Of a stretch of DNA of 47,053 nt, positions 8,013 to 15,295 are shown in pieces. Under the pieces are notes generated by a model. It did no database searches, had not been told where the DNA came from, and worked only from the letters and a program-made list of their open reading frames with translations. The stretch covers positions 1 through 47,053 of the forward strand of contig JAGAYY010000029.1 in NCBI GenBank assembly GCA_017940265.1, in the 5' to 3' direction. The stretch is from Bacilli bacterium (GTDB lineage: Bacteria > Bacillota_I > Bacilli_A > RFN20 > CAG-826). Positions within the stretch are counted from its first letter, which is position 1, and every line of letters starts with the position of its first letter. Position numbers and translations under genes: made by a program.

Positions 8013-8489
8013 ATGGAAAATATTTTAAGACAAAAAAGAAAACAATTAGGTTTGACACAAGAGCAAGCTGCGAAAGCATGCGGTGTTTCTCGTCGTACCT
8101 ATCAAACATATGAAGAAACTGGCAGAGTAAATGCCACCTATGATGATATATATGTAAAACTTGACAAATTAAGAGATTCGATGAAGTTCATTCATAGTGT
8201 GAATAGTATTAAGAAAATATGCAAACCAATATTTAGGAAAGTCCCTGAAGTAGAATGCGCATATCTATTTGGAAGTTATTCTAGAGGAGAAGCAACGTTC
8301 GAAAGTGATATCGATATCTTAGTGGTATGTCCACCTATAGGTATGAAGTTTTTTAGTATGGCCGCTGAATTAGATGCTGTACTAGGAAAAGAAGTAGATC
8401 TTCAAACCCATAGACAATTAGTTGGTGACGATACATCTTTTCTAGAAAGCTTTCTTAAAGATGCCATTAAAATCTATCGCAAGAGCTAA
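8013..8489 (+). CDS. Xre HTH - MNT nucleotidyltransferase fusion
   Basis: An Xre-type helix-turn-helix occupies residues ~1-55 (LRQKRKQLGLTQEQAAKACG). It is followed by a minimal nucleotidyltransferase domain with LFGSYSRGEATFESDIDILVV, the GSx10DxD signature of MNT proteins. Such domains act as antitoxins (AMPylating HEPN toxins) or as stand-alone modifiers. No HEPN gene is adjacent; the neighbours are a VanZ-like gene and ldhA. The start at 8013 is set by TATAAT six bases upstream and by the HTH beginning at once; the frame is open further back but has no ribosome site. The 3' end overlaps ldhA by 4 bases, tail to tail. Autoregulation through the TTGCGCA repeats is likely. Confidence 0.82.
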   Translation: MENILRQKRKQLGLTQEQAAKACGVSRRTYQTYEETGRVNATYDDIYVKLDKLRDSMKFIHSVNSIKKICKPIFRKVPEVECAYLFGSYSRGEATFESDIDILVVCPPIGMKFFSMAAELDAVLGKEVDLQTHRQLVGDDTSFLESFLKDAIKIYRKS

Positions 8490-9526
8490 AAGCATCTCTT
8501 TGTTTTAGCCCTATAACAAGCCTGTGGGTCCTTACTCTTTTCACAGTGATAACATAATTCGTTATTAATAAATGCGCCTGAGAAGTATTCATCTAAGTTT
8601 TTCACTGTGGTTTCTGTAATATTACTTAATGCTTCATTAGTGAGATAGGCTTGATGGGACGTAATAATGACATTTGGTAATTGTAAAAGAAGTGATAAGG
8701 TATCATCATTAACAATCTTTAAGGAATTATCTTTATAGAAGAGATTAGCTTCTTCTTCATAAACATCTAAGCCCACTCCTCCGATTTGTTTTTCTTTAAG
8801 ACCTTCTAGTAAAGCTTTAGAATCAATTAAGCCACCACGTGATGTATTAATAATAATTACGCCCTTCTTCATTTGTTTGATGGCTTTTTCGTCTATCATA
8901 TGTCTATTTTCATTAGTAAGTGGGCAGTGAAGAGAAATGATATCACTTCTAGCGTACATTTCTTCTAAAGAGACATATTCATAATCGCTATCTTTAATTG
9001 GATATGGGTCATAGCAGATAACATGCATACCAAATCCTTTAGCGATGTCTATAAATACTCTGCCGATTTTACCAGTACCCACAACACCGATAGTCTTTTC
9101 GTGTAAATCAAAGCCACTTAAACCTTCTAGATTAAAGTTAAAGTCTCTAGATCTAATATAGGCTTTATGGATATGTCTATTAAGTGAAAGTAATAAGGCA
9201 AAAGCATGTTCCGCGATAGCGTAAGGAGAATAAGCAGGTACTCTAGCGACATGAATCTTATTTTTATAAGCACTTGCTAAATCAACATTGTTATATCCAG
9301 CGCATCTAAGAAAAACACCATGTATACTATATTCATTAAGTTTAGTGAGTACTTCATCGTTAAGTTCATCATTAACAAAGCACATCACTGCGTCAAAGTC
9401 TTTGGCTAACGCTACTGTATGATTAGATAATCTATCTTTAAAGTAAGTAAAAGTATATTTATCTAAATAAGGTTTGAATGATGCTTCATCATATTTTTTA
9501 GCGTCGAATACGGCAATTCTTTTCAT
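8486..9526 (-). CDS. ldhA: D-lactate dehydrogenase (D-2-hydroxyacid family)
   Basis: This NAD-dependent enzyme reduces pyruvate to D-lactate, a fermentation end step. It has the Rossmann motif GVVGTGKIGR, the catalytic Arg in NTSRGGLID, the Glu in GLDVYEEEANLF and the His in TSHQAYLT. The YEEEANLFYKD stretch and PNVIITSHQAYL fit the LdhA subgroup rather than SerA or hydroxypyruvate reductase. At 346 residues it is slightly longer than usual because of a tail with four cysteines (CYHC, then two more Cys over the last 15 residues), which could bind a metal. A GGGAG ribosome site lies upstream. Confidence 0.88.
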   Translation of the reverse strand: MKRIAVFDAKKYDEASFKPYLDKYTFTYFKDRLSNHTVALAKDFDAVMCFVNDELNDEVLTKLNEYSIHGVFLRCAGYNNVDLASAYKNKIHVARVPAYSPYAIAEHAFALLLSLNRHIHKAYIRSRDFNFNLEGLSGFDLHEKTIGVVGTGKIGRVFIDIAKGFGMHVICYDPYPIKDSDYEYVSLEEMYARSDIISLHCPLTNENRHMIDEKAIKQMKKGVIIINTSRGGLIDSKALLEGLKEKQIGGVGLDVYEEEANLFYKDNSLKIVNDDTLSLLLQLPNVIITSHQAYLTNEALSNITETTVKNLDEYFSGAFINNELCYHCEKSKDPQACYRAKTKRCF

Positions 9527-9644
9527 AGTCTTATATCTCCCTATTACATAATATAGGAATAAATCTATTATTTCACATAATATGCCTTATTTCTTTTTAA
9601 CCTTATATTTATATAAGAATAATAAAAATATTTATCAAAATCGC

Positions 9645-9672
9645 TTGACTAAGTTAAAAATAAGACTATTAT
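9645..9672 (+). promoter_or_regulatory. Strong promoter of the 74-residue gene
   Basis: TTGACT (9645-9650), a 16-base spacer and TATTAT (9667-9672) make one of the best matches to the housekeeping consensus in the window. It leaves a leader of about 67 bases. Upstream, 9602-9617 is a perfect 16-base palindrome (CTTATAT-TT-ATATAAG) of unknown role. Confidence 0.75.
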
Positions 9673-9685
9673 TATGTATTCAAAT

Positions 9686-9739
9686 GCGGAATACCGCGTC
9701 CTAAGCAAGACGATAAAAGGCTATAGAAAAGAGGTATTC
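9686..9739 (+). promoter_or_regulatory. Structured leader that may hide the ribosome site
   Basis: GCGG (9686-9689) and CCGC (9694-9697) can form a hairpin, and CGTC (9697-9700) can pair with GACG (9709-9712). Alternatively GAATACC (9689-9695) is perfectly complementary to GGTATTC (9733-9739), which contains part of the GAGG ribosome site. The pairings exclude each other, the layout of a translational switch. It is not a class I recognise. Confidence 0.42.
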
Positions 9740-9745
9740 TAGTAG

Positions 9746-9970
9746 ATGAATAAGAAGTATTTATTAGAAGCGGTCGTAGAAGGAAGATTCATCAAATTCA
9801 ATAAAGAATTCAAGAGTAGAAATTCCGCGATTGATTACATCTTCAAGTATTACAATAGACACATGCTTGATCTTAGAGTTAACGAAGAATACTACGTTAA
9901 TGAAAACAAGCACGATATCGCGTATATCTCTGATTACGACAATCGCTTCAGAATTAGCAGAGCTTACTAA
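9746..9970 (+). CDS. Small hypothetical protein, 74 residues
   Basis: A short soluble protein rich in Tyr, Asn, Arg and Asp, with no signal peptide, membrane segment or motif I know. GAGG lies 11 bases before the ATG. Three things suggest a real, well-expressed gene: the near-consensus promoter, a leader that can fold, and a clean terminator right after the stop. No function is assigned. Confidence 0.7.
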   Translation: MNKKYLLEAVVEGRFIKFNKEFKSRNSAIDYIFKYYNRHMLDLRVNEEYYVNENKHDIAYISDYDNRFRISRAY

Positions 9971-9991
9971 TTCTCTTCAATCTAAAATAAT

Positions 9992-10023
9992 GGCCTACCC
10001 TATCGTGGAGTAGGCCTTTTATT
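9992..10023. terminator. Bidirectional terminator between convergent genes
   Basis: GGCCTAC (9992-9998) pairs with GTAGGCC (10010-10016), followed by TTTTATT on the plus strand; A-rich sequence on the other side serves the minus strand. It separates the 74-residue gene from the end of the ZIP gene. Confidence 0.8.
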
Positions 10024-10034
10024 ATATTTATTTA

Positions 10035-10814
10035 TTATCCAAGAGCGATATCTAATACCATCATGAGCACAAAGCCCACGGCGAGACCAATCGTTGCTAA
10101 GTTAGAATGCTTACCTTCATTAGCTTCTGGAATAAGTTCTTCCACGACGACGTAGATCATCACACCTGCGGCAAACGCTAAAACAAATGGTAAGATAACT
10201 GATACTAGATATGTAATTAATATGGCTAATCCTGCGGCAAGTGGTTCAACCGCACCACTGATAAAACCATAAAAGAATGCTTTTCCTTTAGATTCGCCTT
10301 CTTCTTTTAAAGGCATAGAAACAATTGCCCCTTCTGGGAAGTTTTGTATAGCCATACCTATTGCTAAGGCTAAGACAGCTTGTTCACTAACTTGACCCGC
10401 TAAAGCGGAAGCAATAACAACACCAACCGCTAAACCTTCAGGAACATTATGAAGAGTGACGGCTAATAACATCTTAAATGTTTTAGAATATTTATCTTTT
10501 TGAAGACCTTCTTCTTCCTTATTGATGTGCATATGAGGCACAAGATAATCGAGAAGGAGCATAAAACCAACACCTAATAAGAAACCAATGCCAGGAAATA
10601 CATAAGCTTTTCAATCCCCTTTATCATAGGAATTAATTGCAGGTTGCATAAGTGACCAAATAGAAGCGGCTATCATCACACCACTAGCGAAACCTAATAA
10701 TACCTTTTGTAATTTAGGATTGATTTCCTTTTTTAAAAAGAAAACCATCGCACTACCTAAGGTTGTGCCCACTAATGGAATAATTAAGCTAATAATAAGA
10801 ATAAATGGTCTCAT
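10035..10814 (-). pseudogene. ZIP-family metal transporter split by in-frame TGA
   Basis: The two halves together form one ZIP/GufA-type transporter of zinc or related divalent metals. The N-terminal half (10614-10814) has two membrane segments with LLGFASGVMIAASIWSLMQP. The second half carries the metal-binding HNVPEGLAVGV and NFPEGAIVSMP motifs and MVLDIALG at the end. Between them the frame continues without shift across one TGA at 10611-10613: YDKGD, stop, KAYVFPGIGFLLGVG. The first Met of the second half (10562) lies inside a membrane helix and is not a natural start. Nonsense mutation, readthrough or a sequencing error would all fit. A His-rich loop (VPHMHINKEEE) is kept. Confidence 0.8.
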
Positions 10815-10824
10815 ACCGCTATGT

Positions 10825-10853
10825 ATTGTATATGTATGCTTATACTAAAGCAA
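10825..10853 (-). promoter_or_regulatory. Promoter of the ZIP gene
   Basis: TTGCTT (10848-10853) and TACAAT (10825-10830) on the minus strand are 17 bases apart. The ATG at 10814 is only 10 bases past the -10 box and has no Shine-Dalgarno sequence. Confidence 0.55.
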
Positions 10854-10855
10854 CC

Positions 10856-11686
10856 TTATATATTATCTATCTTCTTGTTCTTATCAAATATTTCTGGATA
10901 TGGGTTTTCTTTAGGATCAACATCAGAGAGTAAACATACTGCATGGTGGCATCTTTTTGCTAAATCTATTCTTTGTTCACTTTCACTTAGTGTTTCATCT
11001 TTATATAATGGTTCCCCTATTTTTAATGTAATAGCGACTTCTTGCTTAAAGATATGTCTTCTAATCCAAGAAGGTTTTCTGAAAGAGAAACCAATCGGTA
11101 ATACTGGTTTATTAAGGCGACACGCTAATGAAAAAGCCCCTGTATGAAATGGTCTTATATATGGATAGCATTCCCACATACTACCTTCCGCATATATTTG
11201 TAATATGCCACCTTCTTTAACATATTGTTCTATCGCTTTATTAGAAGCAACTTTACCACCTAAATTACCATCAGGAATAGGTACACCACCAACAAGTCTT
11301 GCTAAAGCACCATTTTCCCCTCTTATATTAGGAGCCCAGACTAATACTCTTGTTTCTTTTGGTTTGAGAGCTTTCATAATAGCGATATAGTCCCACATAT
11401 GGACGTGATTAGATATAGTAATCACCCCATTACTTAATTCATTTTTATATTTCTTTAAGTTTTTACGTCCTTTAATTCTTAGTCCCATATAAGGTATAGA
11501 TAATGGGAAAACAATTAAATAAAGCAATACACGCACCCACCATCTTTTAAATCTAAAACTTTTAGAATTATCAATATATGGATAGTTTTCATCAAAAACC
11601 AAACCATTATTCTTTTTAACCACTAAATAATGCTGATCAGTATATTCTGGATAGTTATATCTTGTAGAATGAGGATTATACATCAT
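10856..11686 (-). CDS. plsC: 1-acyl-sn-glycerol-3-phosphate acyltransferase family protein
   Basis: PlsC-type enzymes acylate lysophosphatidate to make phosphatidate in membrane lipid synthesis. The acyltransferase motifs are in order: NHVHMWD (HX4D) near residue 93, then GGVPIPDGN, then YAEGSMWECYPYIRPFHTGA (EGS in place of EGT/R), then PVLPIGFS. The N-terminal ~50 residues have one hydrophobic segment. There is no ribosome site before the ATGATG start and no good promoter. The start lies 14 bases past the T-run of the large non-coding RNA terminator, so expression by readthrough, or from the weak TGCTAT box seven bases upstream, is possible. Confidence 0.82.
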   Translation of the reverse strand: MMYNPHSTRYNYPEYTDQHYLVVKKNNGLVFDENYPYIDNSKSFRFKRWWVRVLLYLIVFPLSIPYMGLRIKGRKNLKKYKNELSNGVITISNHVHMWDYIAIMKALKPKETRVLVWAPNIRGENGALARLVGGVPIPDGNLGGKVASNKAIEQYVKEGGILQIYAEGSMWECYPYIRPFHTGAFSLACRLNKPVLPIGFSFRKPSWIRRHIFKQEVAITLKIGEPLYKDETLSESEQRIDLAKRCHHAVCLLSDVDPKENPYPEIFDKNKKIDNI

Positions 11687-11700
11687 TTAAAGGATAGCAC

Positions 11701-11731
11701 AAAAAAGAAAGAAGCGGACAATTTCCGCTTC
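11701..11731 (-). terminator. Terminator of the large non-coding RNA
   Basis: On the minus strand GAAGCGGA and TCCGCTTC form a perfect 8-bp stem (11711-11718 with 11724-11731) with a five-base loop, followed by TTTCTTTTTT (complement of 11701-11710). It is the strongest terminator in the window. Confidence 0.88.
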
Positions 11732-12208
11732 CTTCTTTTGAACCGTTGTACCTATTACTAGATACCCAAGTTAAGCTCTTTTGGCTGGTGGTGCTTCTTG
11801 TTAAAATGCGTTTTGAACTGAGTAGCGCATTAATGGCCAGCTTCTCTAAGATATTCTCTTTAGAGCTTTCATCCTCTTCGTCATGTCCGGTGCCGGGTTT
11901 ATTCTGCCAAGCTTTAACGCAGATGCCGGTGGCTATTGCTAGTCAGGTGGGATCGTACCGATAACCACTATTTCTAATGGTTCTTTGCTAGTGCAACCAG
12001 TTAACGACGGTTCTTTAATCCTTCGAGGTTCCCGAATCAGTTACGGGAAGTGGTTGACTTATCTAGTCTTAAGTTCTTTAGGCCTTTTCTTTGTAAGATT
12101 TCCATCTGGGTTCTCTTACTATCATCTCACGTTAGGTTGAGTAATGAGATTTAGGCTTTGCGGTTAGATTTTCTCTAACTCGCTTTGTTTTTCCCTCTTT
12201 GTCTTGTG

Positions 12209-12260
12209 TCCGGCGGTGGTTTTACGCTGTTAAACTCTAACTCAGCGACCACTGTAGCAG
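12209..12260 (-). repeat. Internal module repeat of the large RNA (copy 2)
   Basis: This 52-base block is 47/52 identical to 12509-12560, exactly 300 bases away. It includes GGTGGTTTTACGCTGT and CCACTGTAGCAG. Within the block, CCACTGTAGCAG-side and GGCGGTGG-side bases are partly complementary, so it is likely a conserved helix-loop element. Confidence 0.8.
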
Positions 12261-12508
12261 TGAGGTTTGCCGTTTGGATTTCCCGAAGGATTTCCAGCCT
12301 TTTGCGATCATTGACTGGGAACTTTAATCCCAGAGCCTTACTATCAACGTCGTTTTAGTGGTGATCGTCTTACTTTTAAGGCTAAGTTTTCGCCCATTCG
12401 CTCTCTGTGCCATTACTGACCAATTAACTTATTTCAGGTTTTGAGTTGCTTTAGCCTGAATGTGGGGTGTTGATGGGTAATTGGCCTTCATCATCCTCTT
12501 CGATCTTG

Positions 12509-12560
12509 TCGGGCGGTGGTTTTACGCTGTCAAACTCTAATTCAGCATCCACTGTAGCAG
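12509..12560 (-). repeat. Internal module repeat of the large RNA (copy 1)
   Basis: Partner of 12209-12260, nearer the 5' end of the RNA. A third, diverged module at about 11870-12021 keeps the GGATTAAAG and GAAGAGGATG landmarks but has lost most of this block. Confidence 0.8.
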
Positions 12561-12747
12561 GGAGGATTTGCCCTTGATTGATTACGAGAACCAATCTGCC
12601 AGTACAATCATTGATCCAGACTTTTTCTTTAATCCTGGAAACGCTTTAGCAACTTAGATACCTGCGTTGATTGTTTTACCTGGTCTTAAGATATATAAGA
12701 ATCTATCAATTCTTATAATCTTACTCACTCGGTTTCCCGGGTGGGTT

Positions 12748-12753
12748 ATTATA
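12748..12753 (-). promoter_or_regulatory. -10 box of the large RNA
   Basis: A perfect TATAAT on the minus strand, about seven bases before the first hairpin of the RNA. The -35 position (12771-12776) is poor; TTGCAA lies 22 bases away, too far for the usual spacing. Confidence 0.5.
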
Positions 12754-12984
12754 GTATGCGCTTATTTAATTTTTATTGCAACACTTTTTTAAAAATTTTT
12801 TAATTATTTTTTATATAAATTATTTTTTCTTGATTATATCTAACTTTTTTATTTGAAAAAAATTAACAATATTTTTAATTACTATGTTTTTTATTATGTT
12901 TTTAGTTATTTTTATCATTATTTATTTATATTTTTGTGTGGGCGTGGGCATGCGCGTATTTTCTTTTTATATATTTAAGAAAGC
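12754..12984. other. AT-rich interval without a gene
   Basis: Very AT-rich DNA between the large RNA and the terminator of the surface lipoprotein gene. A plus-strand frame at 12884-13072 has no ribosome site and biased composition, and I do not accept it as a gene. Confidence 0.5.
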
Positions 12985-13010
12985 GAAAAGGCCACCGAAG
13001 CAGCCTTTTC
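12985..13010 (-). terminator. Terminator after the beta-helix lipoprotein gene
   Basis: GAAAAGGC (12985-12992) and GCCTTTTC (13003-13010) form an 8-bp stem around a ten-base apex containing TTCG. The T-run beyond it on the minus strand is weak. Confidence 0.6.
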
Positions 13011-13033
13011 AGAGAGAGAAAGGAATACGCTGT

Positions 13034-15280
13034 TTATTTCAGCGTTGCGGTTCCGAGTGCACTATAGACTAAACAACCGCGAGATGAATTTTTAAGTGTC
13101 GTTTGGTAACTAGTGTTATTACTGAACGATACTGTATGGCTTCCGCTAGCGACGCTATTAGAAGAACATAAGGTTTTGGTGATTTTGGAATTTGTTGTCG
13201 GAGTCTTTTCCGTACCACCAAAGATGATGAGAGTACCATCACTTACGCTTGCAGCTCCATCTGTATCAAGAGCAGCTGCACCCATACTATTACCACCAGC
13301 ATTACCTGGACCCTTAACGATTACAACACCACCTGATTGGGTGAATGAGCCATTACTATCGATACCATCAGTATCGCCATTTGTTGGAACTTCAACATCT
13401 AGTAAGCCACCACTGACATTAATACTTGGGGTAGCATTACCACTAGTAGCGTTAACTCCATCATCTGTTGCATAGACGTATGAGGAGCCACCACTGATGT
13501 TGATGACATTAGCTTCTAAACCTTCATAAGCACTTTTAACATTTATTTCACCATCACTGATAGTTAATGAACCATCAGCATGGATTGCATCATCACTTGC
13601 TTCCACTGTGGTATTACCACCACTAATAATGATGTTACCTAATGGTGAAGATCCATTTTCAATAATGCCATCATTATTAGCGTGGATTGCATCATCATAG
13701 GCTTTAATATCAATTGTGCCTTTTTTAATATAGATTTCATTTTCCGCTTTAATGCCTTTAGCAGAGACATCGGCGGAATTAGTATTACCACTAGCGTAGT
13801 TACTCCAACTAGAGAAACTAATAGTTGTGTTATTAACACTGATTTGCACCATATCATAAGCACTGTTGAATGCTTTAGCGTCACTCTTTGCGTTATAGGT
13901 ATCTAATGAATAACTTGTGATATTACTGCCTTTGAAACGATATAAGGTGAAACTTGTCGCATCTGCTGGTTTTTCTAATTGATAGATGTAGTAGCTTCTA
14001 CTACCTCCACCGCCACCAAAACCACCAGGTTGTTGACCGCCACTTGATTGAGTACCTTTATATGTTGCTGGATACCAATTACCATTGATATATGCGGCAT
14101 ATGTATAAGCACCATTAGAGTAGGTATTTGAGTTCATCTTTAAGTAGAAGTTAGATGTACTTGTATCAATTGTTTCTCCACTATAGGAGGAATATTTATT
14201 AGTCTTAGCCACGAATGTGGTTGGGACTGTATCATCTAGTTGATCAATAATAGCATTATATGAAGCTTGAATAGCGTCACTCCAAGAATTAATGGTTAAA
14301 GAACCACCATTGATTGTGACATTACCTCTTTGATTACCTTTAGAGGAGATATCACTATTTTCTGAATGTAAGCCATCTCCACCACAAGAGATATTAATTG
14401 TGCCACTAGTAATGGTCACACTATCATTACCTCTAATACCATGGTTAACAGCGGTGATATTTAATGTTTGTTTTTGCACTTTAACATCATCTTTACCATG
14501 AATACCATTTAAGTAATTAGCGGTGATATTTAAGGTACCTGTACCTTTATGTTTTAAGTCACCATTACTAACGAATATCGCACCTTTACCTTGACCTTCT
14601 TGATCAGTAACATAGGCTGCACGGGTATCCTTTATGTTATTAGTGGTATCCTTTTTCGCGGATATTTCAACGGTATCACAATCTTCAACATAGATTGGTG
14701 AATTAGTGTTGTTTTCTAAAGTCACACCATTAAGTTCAATAACAATGACTTTTTCAGGTGCATTAACATAGATTTGTTTATAGTTTTTAGTAATGGAGAA
14801 TGTATATTCATCCGCAGTGGAATCATATGTGCCATTACTCAATGTGCTATCAGTAATGAAATAGATATCTGTATCTGTGGTATCTGGTTCATATGGAGTT
14901 TCTTCTTCCTCAGCAATGACTGTTAAAGCACATGTTGCGGTATAGCCGCCTTCTTTAGTTTTAACAGTAATAACAGATGTACCTACACTAATCGCGGTGA
15001 TAACACCATTATTAACAGTGGCCACACTTGTATTACTACTTGTCCAAGATACTTCTTTATTAGTCGCAGTGTCTGGAGTAACTGTCGCTTTTAATGTTGC
15101 GGATTTACCTTTATACATAGTGAGTTTTTCATAGCTAAGAGAAACACCGTTAACGGCTGTATCATTTTGACTTTGATTTGCTTCACCATGACTTGGATTA
15201 TTTGGTGAAACATTACATGATGAAATAGACATTGCTAGCAAAGCTAGACATGGCAATAAGATTAGTCTCCTGTTTTTCAT
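13034..15280 (-). CDS. Surface lipoprotein: Big_2 domain plus Cthe_2159-like beta-helix
   Basis: A 748-residue exported protein. The N-terminal signal ends in a lipobox-like MSISSC with Cys22. Residues ~45-122 are an Ig-like Big_2 domain (GVSLSYEKLTMYKGKSATL, then SWTSSNTSVATVNNGVITA). From about residue 135 on come repeated strands of the type ISGGNTTVEASDDAIHADGS, the pattern of the Cthe_2159 carbohydrate/acidic-sugar-binding family. A Gly-rich insert (GGQQPGGFGGGGG) lies near residue 420. It is last in an operon with DUF4956 and VTC-domain proteins, a conserved partnership in Firmicutes. Polymer binding at the cell surface is likely; the ligand is unknown. Confidence 0.82.
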   Translation of the reverse strand: MKNRRLILLPCLALLAMSISSCNVSPNNPSHGEANQSQNDTAVNGVSLSYEKLTMYKGKSATLKATVTPDTATNKEVSWTSSNTSVATVNNGVITAISVGTSVITVKTKEGGYTATCALTVIAEEEETPYEPDTTDTDIYFITDSTLSNGTYDSTADEYTFSITKNYKQIYVNAPEKVIVIELNGVTLENNTNSPIYVEDCDTVEISAKKDTTNNIKDTRAAYVTDQEGQGKGAIFVSNGDLKHKGTGTLNITANYLNGIHGKDDVKVQKQTLNITAVNHGIRGNDSVTITSGTINISCGGDGLHSENSDISSKGNQRGNVTINGGSLTINSWSDAIQASYNAIIDQLDDTVPTTFVAKTNKYSSYSGETIDTSTSNFYLKMNSNTYSNGAYTYAAYINGNWYPATYKGTQSSGGQQPGGFGGGGGSRSYYIYQLEKPADATSFTLYRFKGSNITSYSLDTYNAKSDAKAFNSAYDMVQISVNNTTISFSSWSNYASGNTNSADVSAKGIKAENEIYIKKGTIDIKAYDDAIHANNDGIIENGSSPLGNIIISGGNTTVEASDDAIHADGSLTISDGEINVKSAYEGLEANVINISGGSSYVYATDDGVNATSGNATPSINVSGGLLDVEVPTNGDTDGIDSNGSFTQSGGVVIVKGPGNAGGNSMGAAALDTDGAASVSDGTLIIFGGTEKTPTTNSKITKTLCSSNSVASGSHTVSFSNNTSYQTTLKNSSRGCLVYSALGTATLK

Positions 15281-15295
15281 ATTTTGGTCCCCCTT

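Larger units (their letters stand above)
11701..12741 (-). ncRNA. Large structured non-coding RNA, three ~300-nt modules
   Basis: About 1.04 kb without a credible reading frame on either strand, visibly richer in G+C than its surroundings. It starts after TATAAT (minus strand, 12748-12753) and ends in a perfect terminator. It is internally repeated. The 52-base block 12509-12560 matches 12209-12260 at 47 positions, exactly 300 bases away. GGATTAAAG (minus strand) occurs at 12627-12635, 12322-12330 and 12013-12021. A GAAGAGGATG-like motif recurs near 12492, 12193 and 11870. Many short stems with GAAA-type loops can be drawn, for example 12726-12743. The size and ornate look recall the GOLLD, ROOL and OLE classes, but I cannot match it to any. 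It is not RNase P RNA, tmRNA or rRNA. Confidence is high for a non-coding RNA and low for its class. Confidence 0.82.

Noticed and set aside
10611-10613. Selenocysteine at the ZIP gene TGA
   Set aside because: I see no convincing selenocysteine insertion hairpin right after the codon, and ZIP transporters are not known selenoproteins.
11746-11964. 72-codon plus-strand frame inside the large RNA region
   Set aside because: No ribosome site, odd composition, and it runs against a block that is better explained by RNA structure and internal repeats on the other strand.
11701-12741. RNase P RNA, tmRNA, rRNA or group II intron
   Set aside because: None of the universally conserved stretches of these RNAs is visible, no intron-encoded protein is near, and the three-module repeat plan fits none of them.
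12884-13072. 62-codon frame in AT-rich DNA
   Set aside because: No ribosome site, hydrophobic start made by T-rich sequence, and it overlaps the terminator and the 3' end of the lipoprotein gene.
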